The notes under the pieces: generated by a model
What the model was told of the DNA's origin: nothing
What the model saw: the letters and a program-made list of their open reading frames with translations, nothing else
Database searches by the model: none
Part shown: positions 1-8,272 of the stretch, one piece after another
Numbering within the stretch: the first letter of the stretch is position 1
Layout of the letters: the number at the start of each line of letters is the position of its first letter
Assembly: GCA_023429995.1 (NCBI GenBank)
Contig: JAEZCE010000067.1
Span: 1 to 33,891, forward strand
Reading direction: 5' to 3'
Source of the DNA: Bacillota bacterium
GTDB taxonomy: Bacteria; Bacillota; UBA4882; UBA8346
DNA: 33,891 nt
Position numbers and translations under genes: made by a program

Positions 1-92
1 ATTCAGCGCCGGCCGAAGACCGTCACCGACGCGCCGGCGGGGCCGGAGAACGCACCTCGCGGGCCGGCCGGAGGAAAGTGAAACGGAGCGGA

Positions 93-108
93 CCGCTCGA
101 TCGAGCGG
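93..108. terminator. Perfect 16-bp palindrome downstream of the GH78 gene
   Basis: The sequence CCGCTCGATCGAGCGG is a perfect palindrome that can fold as a 6-bp stem with a GATC loop. It lies about 14 bases past the stop codon of the minus-strand rhamnosidase gene, so it may be a terminator or an mRNA 3'-end stabilising hairpin. No U-tract follows it. Otherwise bases 1-121 show no gene I can support: a reading frame is open on the plus strand up to a TGA at 79-81, but it has no recognisable motif. Confidence 0.35.
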
Positions 109-121
109 GCAGGGGCAATTC

Positions 122-3019
122 TCAGGAGCGCGGGCGCACGGTCACGTGAGGTTCCAAATGCGCGAAAGCGCGGCCGGGGCGAACATCGTGAACGAGCCCC
201 GCGGGCAACTCGACATCGAGGTGAAAGCGGTTGCCGGCGACGTGCCACGCGATCGCGATGTCGCCTCGAGGATGCGGATGAACGCCCCGTGCGTGCGTGA
301 GCGTTGCGGCCGAGGGCGCGATCGTCACGCGCTCGGACGTGGCATCGACTCCCAGCACGAAGCGGTGGAAGTAGACACTCGGTCCGGCGGACCAACCGTG
401 ACACTGACTTTCCTGCTGGCGCAGGCCGCGATAGAAGGCTTCCCAAACGCACCAGGCGCCATGATCGCGCTGGAGGCCCCAGAAACGTCGCACCATCTCC
501 TCGGCTTCGGCGTGCAGGCCGCGTTCGCCGAGGAGTTCGAGAACGTAGTGGAGAAAGTAGAGTTCGATGTGGCCGCCGCGACGCGTGCAGCGTTCGGGCG
601 CGGCGGAGGCTTCCGCGATGGCGGTGCGCACGACGGCGAGTGCGCCGGATTCCTGATCTGGGGTGGCGATGCGATAGAGCAGCGCGAGCGCATTGGCGTG
701 GGCGGCGGGCGTTGCCACCGGCGTGCCGGCGGCGAGGCACGGAGCAAAGGAATTTTTACGTGGATCCCACAGGACGCGGCGGAAGGCTGCCGCGACGCGT
801 TCGCGCTCCTCGCGGAGAGCGTTGGCCCGGGTTTCTTGCCCGATCGCGTCGGCGAGTTCGGCGCTCGCTGCGAGTGCTCCCACGCGAAACGCGTTCAGGA
901 TGCCGTTGGCGTCGCCTTCGATGGCGGCCTCGGTTGCACCCCAGTCGCCGAACACATTGGTGCCATCCGCGTCCCAGAGGCCGTGCGGTCCGGCGCGCCA
1001 TGTCGTGCTTTGCCAAATACGTTCGACGCACGGCCAAAGTTCGCGGGCGAGAGCCGCATCGCCCGAGTGGCGGACGTAGTCGCGCAGGATGACAATCCAC
1101 AAAAGCGAGTAGTCCGCATGCGGCCGGAGGAACCAGCTGGGCACGACGGCCTGCAGCTGGCCGTTCGGCAGTTGCGCGCGCGCCCACATCCGCAGCGCCC
1201 GCACGATGTGCAAACGATCGCGACTCCAGGCCCGATGGGCGAGGTATTCGACGAAAACGTCGCCAATGTAGAGTCCTTGTTCGCGCCACGGATCGACCCA
1301 GCCGTCCGTGAGGCTGGCCGTGAGGGTCGCAACCCCTGCGGACCACGCCCAATCGAAGATCGGTTCGCTGCACGAAAATTCGCCCGACGACGGCACCCGC
1401 ACGAGCGCGTTGCGCAAGGCGATGCGTCTGATCGTGACGGGGCCAGGAGAGCGCACGGTGAGTTGGACGAGGCGCCCACCACGAGCGTGAAAACCTTCCC
1501 AGCGGCTCAGGCCGGTTCGAAGCTGGAGCCGTTCCACCGGATTGACGCCAATATTCGGTTGAAACATCCGCACCGCCCCGTCGGGGCGTTGTAGTTCCTC
1601 GTTGGTGACATCGACGATCCCGCCAGCCGGGGCGTCGATCTCGAGGACGATGTGGCCGATGAACTCGCGTCCGAAGTCGTAAACAACGACCCCTTCGCCG
1701 CTCGCGCTGCGCGGGATTTCGCGATCGTCGATGTCGGCGGAATTTGTGGCGGGCGTAGTCAACGGCCGGTCCCACGCCACTTCGCGCGATGGGAAGGAAG
1801 TATGATCCAGGCCTAGGTCGAGCGCATTGCCGAAACGCTCCAAATCGCTCGCGCGCGCCGGCACGGCGCCGCGCAGGGCATGAAGCGCGGCGGGCGTCAT
1901 CGAGTCGGTGAGCCGTATCCGCGGACTGGTGTCGGCGTCGGGGAACGCCGACGCGCGGAGCCCGTTGGCGTGCGGCCAGCCGACGATCGATCCGATCAGA
2001 CGTCCGGAGGGGCGCAGTTCGCCATAGAGGAGATTCCATCCGGTTCGGAGGTCCACCTGCAGGCGCTCTTCCGCGGGTCGGTTCGGGCGGGGAGCTTCAG
2101 GGGCCGGTTCTCCGTTCAACCAGTATTCGCCCGGCGAGACGGACAGCGTCGTGGCGGTGGGCTTCGCCGCGTGGAGCCAGAGGACACACGCGAAACGGAA
2201 ATCCGGTTGGAAGCGTTCGGGCGCGACCACGCCGCGAAAAGCCGATACGCGCTCGAGCGGGCTTTCCAAGGGGGCAAGCGTGAGGACTCGCACCGGCCTC
2301 CAAAGATCGAGTTCCGGCAGCGGAACCGAGCGCGGCGCAAAGTTGCCCCAGTGAGTCTTCGGCGCGGCGACAGGCGTATTCCAATCGAACGCGTCGGCGT
2401 CGACGACTTGCCCTCCGGGCGGCAACAGATTCAGGTCGACCATTTCCACCGGACCCTGCGCGAAACTGAAAGGCGGACTTCCGGAGGACCAAGCGTGGGG
2501 CTGACGCACCTTCCAGTCGCCAGGCGTGGCGAAATCGGCGAGCAGACCCCCGCTCGCGTCACGGGCGGCCCCCCACGCGATGAAACCGCCGCGGGACGGC
2601 TCGGCTTGAAACGAACTGTCGCCGCGTGCGTTCACCTCGACGGCGATGCTGTTTTCCCCGGCACGCAGCCACGGCGCCAGATCGATGGAGTCGAATTCTG
2701 GATACGCGACGAGACAGGCCGAAGGTCCCACGGCGACGACGGCGTCATTGACGCGAAGACGATAGCGGGTGTCGCCGAACAGGTGAATGCGAGCCTCGGA
2801 CGGACGAGCGGTGAGCGCCACCGCCAGACGAAAGTGCGCGAAGACATTGCGGCCGGTGCCATGGTCGTCGCACCAGATGGGCCAGGCGCCCGCGATGCCC
2901 ATTTCCTCGTCACCCGGAAATACGCGTGCACTGCGGGCGGTCGACCGCGGGCACGGGAGGCCAATCGTAGCGTATCCAGCCATGCGGAGGAGATCGCGCC
3001 GATTAAGCCGCAGCGTCAT
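122..3019 (-). CDS. Secreted GH78-type alpha-L-rhamnosidase
   Basis: The 965-residue protein should remove terminal alpha-L-rhamnose from plant or algal glycans or glycosides outside the cytoplasm. Residues 6-12 (NRRDLLR) followed by a short hydrophobic stretch look like a twin-arginine leader. A beta-sandwich N-terminal region spans about 50-180. The (alpha/alpha)6 barrel region (about 540-860) carries DPWREQGLYIGD at 576-587, which matches the GH78 general-acid motif, so E580 is the likely acid. CVWEAFYRG with E860 precedes a CHGWSAGP segment, as in the second GH78 active-site region; E860 as general base is my inference. A C-terminal beta domain follows. The ATG at 3019 is chosen because it directly precedes the Tat-like motif. 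The gene lies 36 nt after the stop of the propeller gene upstream, so they are probably co-transcribed. Assignment to GH78 is firm by motif; the substrate is not known. Confidence 0.88.
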   Translation of the reverse strand: MTLRLNRRDLLRMAGYATIGLPCPRSTARSARVFPGDEEMGIAGAWPIWCDDHGTGRNVFAHFRLAVALTARPSEARIHLFGDTRYRLRVNDAVVAVGPSACLVAYPEFDSIDLAPWLRAGENSIAVEVNARGDSSFQAEPSRGGFIAWGAARDASGGLLADFATPGDWKVRQPHAWSSGSPPFSFAQGPVEMVDLNLLPPGGQVVDADAFDWNTPVAAPKTHWGNFAPRSVPLPELDLWRPVRVLTLAPLESPLERVSAFRGVVAPERFQPDFRFACVLWLHAAKPTATTLSVSPGEYWLNGEPAPEAPRPNRPAEERLQVDLRTGWNLLYGELRPSGRLIGSIVGWPHANGLRASAFPDADTSPRIRLTDSMTPAALHALRGAVPARASDLERFGNALDLGLDHTSFPSREVAWDRPLTTPATNSADIDDREIPRSASGEGVVVYDFGREFIGHIVLEIDAPAGGIVDVTNEELQRPDGAVRMFQPNIGVNPVERLQLRTGLSRWEGFHARGGRLVQLTVRSPGPVTIRRIALRNALVRVPSSGEFSCSEPIFDWAWSAGVATLTASLTDGWVDPWREQGLYIGDVFVEYLAHRAWSRDRLHIVRALRMWARAQLPNGQLQAVVPSWFLRPHADYSLLWIVILRDYVRHSGDAALARELWPCVERIWQSTTWRAGPHGLWDADGTNVFGDWGATEAAIEGDANGILNAFRVGALAASAELADAIGQETRANALREERERVAAAFRRVLWDPRKNSFAPCLAAGTPVATPAAHANALALLYRIATPDQESGALAVVRTAIAEASAAPERCTRRGGHIELYFLHYVLELLGERGLHAEAEEMVRRFWGLQRDHGAWCVWEAFYRGLRQQESQCHGWSAGPSVYFHRFVLGVDATSERVTIAPSAATLTHARGVHPHPRGDIAIAWHVAGNRFHLDVELPAGLVHDVRPGRAFAHLEPHVTVRPRS

Positions 3020-3055
3020 GCGACCAGGTTCTCGCGGGGTGCCGGAGAGAACGGT

Positions 3056-4965
3056 TCACCGGGTGTTTCCTTCGTTGTGCCAAATAATTCGATACATGCG
3101 GATGTTACAGTCGGCATCGCTGCCGGCGGACGTGATATAGTCGCGGCCGTCGGGCCCGACCACGACTTCGGGGTGCGCCAGGGGAAGTTTTGCGAGGGCT
3201 TTGTTGCCCATGTGGCCGCGACCGAAATCTCGTGGATCGCGGCTCCGATAGACGTAAGTGCCGTCGCCTTCCGCCGTGCGGAAGAGGTAGTGCGAGCCGG
3301 CGCGGTGGAGTGCGACGGGCGACTCGTGGGTGCCGGCGCGGCGACCGCCCGCAGGTTCGTAATCTTCGTGCGCGATCTTCGCGTCCGACCATTGCAACAG
3401 ATCGAGCGATGTGCGCACGAACACGGCAGCGTTGGCTCCGTCGCCGTCATAATGACCCGCGTAGTAGCAGTGCCAAAGGTCGTCGAACCTGACGAGGGAC
3501 GGTGCGCGCACGCCGCCCGGGCTCGCGAAGACGACGCCGTCGCCGTTCGAACCACGATGAGGCGCCCAGGTGCGGCCATCCGACGAGACCATGACGCGGA
3601 GTTCCTCCGGCGAGGAATCGGTGCCCGTCGCGGTAAAGAACAGCCACCAGCGTCCATCGTGTTGCGCGACAAAAGGGGAGCGAAGCGACGTGGCTGGTGT
3701 CGCGGCCTGCTCGCTCCGAGGCAGGGTTTCTCCCGTCCAGTGCCACGCGCGGTCCGAATAAAAATCGGACGACTCCAGCGCCCCAGCACGCTGCGGCCAT
3801 CGGAGGAGAGGATCGCCGCCCAAAGCTGCCACACGCCGCGCGCGTCACGAAAGATTGTGTGCTCGGCCAATTCGCCCGAGAGTTCCGGGGCGAAGCCGAG
3901 AGCGCCGAGATTGGGCGGCGTGGCGAGGAGCAGAGTCTCGGGTGCCAGCGTCGGGCGGAGCGCCGGCGCGGCTGCCGTTTCGGCGTTGAACGGAATGTCG
4001 ACGTCGGAGCGCGTCGTCGTCTCCCGCCAACCGAGCCGGGCGACGCGAATACCGTCGAGCGACGGATTCAACGCCGCGACGTAGTCCTGGCCGTCGTGTT
4101 CGAAAATTTCGGGAGCGGCGATCGGCAGTGTGGCGACGTGATAAGCGTCGGAATCGATGCCGAATTTATGGGGCGAGCGGGCCCGGTAGACGTGCGTGCG
4201 ATTGTTGGCGCCATACACCTCGGTGCGGAAGAGGTAATACCAGCCATGGCGAAAAATCACCTGCGGGCATTCGGCGTTGTAGCCGCCGCTCCCGGCCTGG
4301 CCCTCGGAGTTGACGATGAATTCGTCGCTCCATTCACCGAAAAGCGAGTCGGTTTGCGCAACTTTTAGAAGGATGGCGGCGTAGTGCCGGCCGGTGGGAT
4401 CGGCGGTCGACCCGCCGTAGTAGGCGTGCCACTTGTCCTGTATCCGTGTCAGCATGATGTCGCGACCGTAGGTGCCGGACCTCGCGCCGAAAATGCGTGC
4501 GCTGCCGTCGGGGGCGAGCTGCCGCGTGAATCGCTTGCCGTCGTCGCTGACCTGCGCGTGGAAGCCGGCGCTGTGATAAAACATCACGAAACGTCCGCCG
4601 TCCTCGACCACATGCGGCGCACCGATGCGCCCTTCGAACTCGTTCACCGATGGATCGGCCTTTTGGGCGATCTCCATCGGCGTCCAATCCCGCTGCGTGA
4701 GGTCGCGACCTTCCCAACGGTAGAGCAGCCGGGTGTTTTTTGGGTCGGCCGTGTAGCGGATGCAGGACCAAAGCTGCCACGTGCCATCGCGCGCCTGCCA
4801 GATGGCGAAGTCGACCGGTTGCTGTCGCGGGCTGCTGATCTCGCCCAAGTCGGGCTGGCTGGCGACCTGCCACCAATCGCCTTCGATCGCGGGCACCCAT
4901 ATGGATTCGGCCGCGACTGCAAAGCCGGTGGTGAAACAGAAAAGGGACAGGGCTTGGTAAAGCAT
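3056..4965 (-). pseudogene. Secreted tandem five-bladed-propeller GH43-like protein, broken by one frameshift
   Basis: The gene starts with a signal peptide (MLYQALSLFCFTTGFAVAA) and encodes two propeller-type domains resembling GH43 and related clans. The first carries ECPQV and repeated WY/YYG blades; the second carries THESPVAL and the same blade pattern. The reading frame changes near 3775. Upstream it reads GVWQLWAAILSSDGRSVLGRW, then becomes nonsense; downstream the -1/+2 frame continues as ESSDFYSDRAWHWTGE. Adding one C to the CC at 3775-3776 (plus strand) restores SVLGRWESSDFYSD and a protein of about 636 residues. Without repair, the first frame runs on to a stop at 3016, overlapping the rhamnosidase start. 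A start at 5052 (MNLAFL) is also possible. It may be a true mutation or a sequencing error. Function is inferred from fold type only; it probably acts with the rhamnosidase next to it. Confidence 0.72.
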
Positions 4966-5140
4966 GAGAACAGGATGCCGGCGCAAAGCCGCCGCAGAGA
5001 CGGCGCCCAACGTTGCGAAGCACTTTCGCGCGGCAAGGAACGCGAGGTTCATCCGGACGAATCGGGTGGCGATTGTGTCCCGTGCCGGACGGAGCGTTCT
5101 ATTGCCACGCGCCCCTCGCCCCCGAAACGTCGCCCCGCGT

Positions 5141-6127
5141 ATGCGCCTTTCCATGATCGTCAATCCGCTCAACGAGCGGAATCTCCAACTCGCCGCGCAG
5201 GTTGGCGTCGAAGAACTGGTGATCCCGTATCCCGGCTCCGATCTCGCGCGACTGCGGGACACGAAGCGCCGGGTGGAATCTTTCGGCGTCCGTCTGACTC
5301 ACGTGGAGCGCAAGATTCCCCATCTCGCGTTCGTGCACGACCTGCCCGGACGCGAGTCGCAGGTGGAGAATTTCAAGACCCTGATCCGCCACATGGCCGA
5401 AGTCGGAATGACGGTGCTTTGTTATAACTGGATGCCGGCCGAGGACTGGCAGCGCACGAGTTGCGACGTGCTCGAGCGCGGCGGGGCGAAGGTGACCGAG
5501 TTCAACCTGAAACAAGTCGGGCGCAACGTCACCGATGCCGATGGGCGGCCCGCGCAGCCGACACCGGCGGCGAAGCTGTGGGACAACCTGAAGCGATTTC
5601 TCGAGGAAGTCGTGCCGGTGGCCGAGGACGCCGAGATCAAGCTTGCGCTGCATCCCGACGATCCGCCGCTGCCCTCGGTGAACGGCCAGGATCAGATCAT
5701 CATCTCCAACGAAGCATTTCGACGGGTGATCGATCTCGTCCCGAGTCGAGTGAACGGACTCTGTTACTGCGTCGGTTCGTTCGCTCCGGCGGGGGTCGAT
5801 CTGCTCGGCGGTATTCGGTCGCTCGCGGAGAAGATCTTTTTCTTCCACGCGCGCAATGTTCGCGGCACCGCCGAACATTTTGTGGAGACCTGGCACGATA
5901 ACGGGCAGATCGATATGGCGGCCGTGGTGCGCGCACTGAAAGGGATCGGGTATCGCGGCACGATCCGACCCGATCACGCGCCGTCGATGGCGGGGGAGAC
6001 CAACGAGACGCCGGGTTACGAGATGCTCGGACGGCTGTTCGCGGCGGGTTATTTGCGCGGGCTGATGCGAGCGGCGAAAGCGGCGCGGCCCTCGGAAAGC
6101 GTGAACCCAACATCAAAGCCGGAGTAG
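5141..6127 (+). CDS. uxuA: Mannonate-dehydratase-like protein (UxuA family)
   Basis: UxuA-family enzymes dehydrate D-mannonate to 2-keto-3-deoxy-D-gluconate in glucuronate catabolism (EC 4.2.1.8), in the cytoplasm. The sequence shows CYNWM at residues 94-98, HPDDPP at 171-176, HARNV at 236-240 and RPDHA at 276-280, which fit the metal- and substrate-binding motifs of this TIM-barrel family. The frame is open upstream to 4964, but that part is arginine-rich non-family sequence, so I start at ATG 5141 (MRLSMIV). This gives 328 residues, shorter than the roughly 390 of the E. coli enzyme. It is divergent from the propeller/rhamnosidase genes and 54 nt upstream of a symporter, which suggests that it handles a uronate product of the same glycan. 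The missing length makes a related dehydratase specificity possible. Confidence 0.8.
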   Translation: MRLSMIVNPLNERNLQLAAQVGVEELVIPYPGSDLARLRDTKRRVESFGVRLTHVERKIPHLAFVHDLPGRESQVENFKTLIRHMAEVGMTVLCYNWMPAEDWQRTSCDVLERGGAKVTEFNLKQVGRNVTDADGRPAQPTPAAKLWDNLKRFLEEVVPVAEDAEIKLALHPDDPPLPSVNGQDQIIISNEAFRRVIDLVPSRVNGLCYCVGSFAPAGVDLLGGIRSLAEKIFFFHARNVRGTAEHFVETWHDNGQIDMAAVVRALKGIGYRGTIRPDHAPSMAGETNETPGYEMLGRLFAAGYLRGLMRAAKAARPSESVNPTSKPE

Positions 6128-6181
6128 GGCGGACCGAGACGCGTCCGACACGGAAGCCCGGAAACCGCACCGTCTGCATTC

Positions 6182-7966
6182 ATGCACTGGCTCGATTGGA
6201 CCGTCCTTGGTTTGTATTTCGTCGCGGTGCTTTACTTCGGCATGTTCGTCGGCGGGCGGCGGACCAAGAAACTCGGGGATTTCCTGGTGGCGGGCGGGAA
6301 ATGGGGGCCGTGGGTATCGTTCATCTTCATCTTCGCGTCGGCCATTGCGGGCAATGAAGCGGTGGTCGTCGCTCGCGGCGGTTACGAGGGCGGTTTGTCC
6401 GGCGTGTGGTATTGGTGGAGCTTCATTTTTGCCACGCCGATCTACTACGCGTTCGCGACCTACTACCGGCGTGCGCGCGTCTATAGCGCGGCGGAGTTCA
6501 TCGCGATGCGCTACGGCGACCGGCTGGCGGGCTTTTACGGAGTGGTCGCGGGCGGGCTGTGCATTCTCTTCATTGGGATGTTTCTGCTCGCGGTCGGGAA
6601 GATCCTCGCGGGCATGCTGCCGCTCTTCTCCGATCCGGCCGCCAACGTGCAATTCCATGTCTGGCTGATCGCGATCGTCGTCGGCATCTACGTCTGTGCG
6701 GGCGGCATGATGTCGACGCTGATCAACGACATCCTGCAAGGCCTCATGTGTCTCTTCGTGCTCGGCTTCGTCGGCCTGCCGTTTCTCTGGAAAGAAACGG
6801 GCGGGCTCGACGCACTCCGCTCGCTGTCGAAGGAAACGTGGAACATGACCTCGTCGTCGATGGGGCTGGAGACGGTGATCGCATTGAACGTGGCCGCAAT
6901 CGTCGGGGGCATCGCCGCGCCATGGATCTACAATTGGATCGCCGTTTCCCGCGACGAACGCGCGGCCACGCAGTGCGGCTGGGGGCACCTCTGGAAGCGC
7001 GTGATCACGCTGTTATTCGCGCTCTATGGCGTGCAGTTCTTCATTTACCAGCGAGACATTCTCGCGGTGGAGGCGCCGGCGCTCGCGGCGGCGCTCGCGG
7101 CCGATCCGGAACTCGGGTGGGGGATCGTGATGAACCGGATCCTGCCGCCGTTTTTCGTGGGCCTGCTGCTGGCGAGTTTCTTTGCGGCGGCGATGTCGAG
7201 CGCCGGCACTTACGCCACGACCTCTTCGGCGATGTTCGTCGACTTTGTCTACCGGCGCTTCGTGGCGAAGAATCGCGCGCCGGAGGACTACCTGCGCGCG
7301 GCGCGCATCTGGGTCGGGGTTTCGATCGTAGTCGCCGCAGGGTCGACGCTCTGGCTGTCCTCAATTGCTCAATACATCAAGCTGGCGTTCAATCTCCTGA
7401 GTTTTCTGGGTGTCCCGATTTACTTCGGCGTCCTGTGGCGGCGGTCGAACCGGCTCGGCGCGTGGTGCGCGCTGGTCGCGGGCTCGTTCGGCTACCTCGC
7501 CGTCTCGGTCACGACGGCGGTGCAACAGGACGTGAGTTGGCTCGTCGCTGCCGAGCGCTCGTTCGCGACCACGGTGTTCGTTTCCACCGCGGCGGCGTTG
7601 GTCGGAATGCTCTTGGGCACGCTTCTGGGGCGGGCCGAGGAGGAGACGCGCGTGCGCCGTTTTCATGTGGTGGTCAACACGTCCGTGGGCGACGAAGCCC
7701 GGCTGGTGCGCGCCGGAATCAAGCTTCCCGCGCTGGTCGATGCCGGCCTGGTTCCGGCGGGCCCCGAGAAGATCGACCTCGACGAACTCCGCCGACTCGA
7801 CCGACTCGACGCCGAAGACAAGTTTCTGGGCGCGCACAGCGCGCTGGAGCTGCGACGCGAACCGAAGCTGCCCTGGTATTATCCGGGGATGCTGCGAATC
7901 GTGCTGGCTTCCGCCGGCCTCGTCGCGTTCACGTGGCTCGGCACGCGGCTTTTATTCGTGTGGTAA
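6182..7966 (+). CDS. Sodium:solute symporter (SSS family)
   Basis: This 594-residue inner-membrane protein should import a sugar, sugar acid or similar solute with sodium. It begins with a hydrophobic helix (DWTVLGLYFVAVLYFGMF) followed by GGRRTKKLGDFLVAGG, the characteristic start of SSS transporters after helix 1. About 13 hydrophobic segments follow, including a helix with AAAMSSAGTYATTSSAMFVDFV, the conserved SSS region of helix 8. A cytoplasmic insert at about residues 480-565 is rich in charged residues and precedes a final helix ending in FVW. The ATG at 6182 begins the first helix directly. It lies between the mannonate-dehydratase-like gene and the TonB receptor, so it probably completes an uptake route for the oligosaccharide or uronate. 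The substrate cannot be read from the sequence. Confidence 0.9.
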   Translation: MHWLDWTVLGLYFVAVLYFGMFVGGRRTKKLGDFLVAGGKWGPWVSFIFIFASAIAGNEAVVVARGGYEGGLSGVWYWWSFIFATPIYYAFATYYRRARVYSAAEFIAMRYGDRLAGFYGVVAGGLCILFIGMFLLAVGKILAGMLPLFSDPAANVQFHVWLIAIVVGIYVCAGGMMSTLINDILQGLMCLFVLGFVGLPFLWKETGGLDALRSLSKETWNMTSSSMGLETVIALNVAAIVGGIAAPWIYNWIAVSRDERAATQCGWGHLWKRVITLLFALYGVQFFIYQRDILAVEAPALAAALAADPELGWGIVMNRILPPFFVGLLLASFFAAAMSSAGTYATTSSAMFVDFVYRRFVAKNRAPEDYLRAARIWVGVSIVVAAGSTLWLSSIAQYIKLAFNLLSFLGVPIYFGVLWRRSNRLGAWCALVAGSFGYLAVSVTTAVQQDVSWLVAAERSFATTVFVSTAAALVGMLLGTLLGRAEEETRVRRFHVVVNTSVGDEARLVRAGIKLPALVDAGLVPAGPEKIDLDELRRLDRLDAEDKFLGAHSALELRREPKLPWYYPGMLRIVLASAGLVAFTWLGTRLLFVW

Positions 7967-8005
7967 TCGGTCTGGCGGACGGAGACGGGACGACCGCACC
8001 CGCGG

Positions 8006-8066
8006 AATACGTGTATCCGGAAATACGTGACGCAGGAACGACTGCCCGCAAACAAGATTTTACGTG
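8006..8066. promoter_or_regulatory. Palindrome and three TACGTG repeats upstream of the TonB receptor
   Basis: The gap 7967-8272 between the symporter and the receptor has no gene. It holds an imperfect 20-bp palindrome at 8009-8028 (ACGT-N-T-N-TCCGGA-N-A-N-ACGT). An 8-bp direct repeat AATACGTG occurs at 8006-8013 and 8022-8029, 16 bp apart, and TACGTG recurs at 8061-8066. The arrangement fits a dimeric regulator site for the receptor gene, but no regulator can be named. I see nothing else in the gap. Confidence 0.35.
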
Positions 8067-8272
8067 CGTGTTCAACCGGACGAATTGTGCGGCGGTTGAG
8101 GCGAGCGAACGTTGGACGACACTGCGGCCATTCCCCTCCCACGCGCCGCCCCCGGGGTGACGCCGCTCCCGAAGCCGAAGAGAAACAGCCCACCTCCGCT
8201 GCCCTAGCTCATCATCTTCCGCACTGCGCGTCCGCTACAGCGCGAGTGCCGAGTCCAACCCAGATCATCCCC

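Noticed and set aside
3016..3770. Extension of the propeller gene in its first frame to 3016
   Set aside because: After about 3775 this frame loses all propeller character and becomes Arg/Pro/Ser-rich, while the other frame continues the domain.
1880..4084. 734-codon plus-strand frame
   Set aside because: It is antisense to the rhamnosidase and propeller genes, with no motif and an Arg/Gly/Ala-rich composition.
5008..5015. CAACGTTG palindrome between the divergent propeller and uxuA genes
   Set aside because: Eight bases are too short to call an operator in such GC-rich sequence, and no flanking symmetry supports a LacI-type site.
8027..8272. Upstream extension of the TonB receptor frame
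   Set aside because: The added residues have no signal peptide and would bury the clear signal peptide that begins at 8273.
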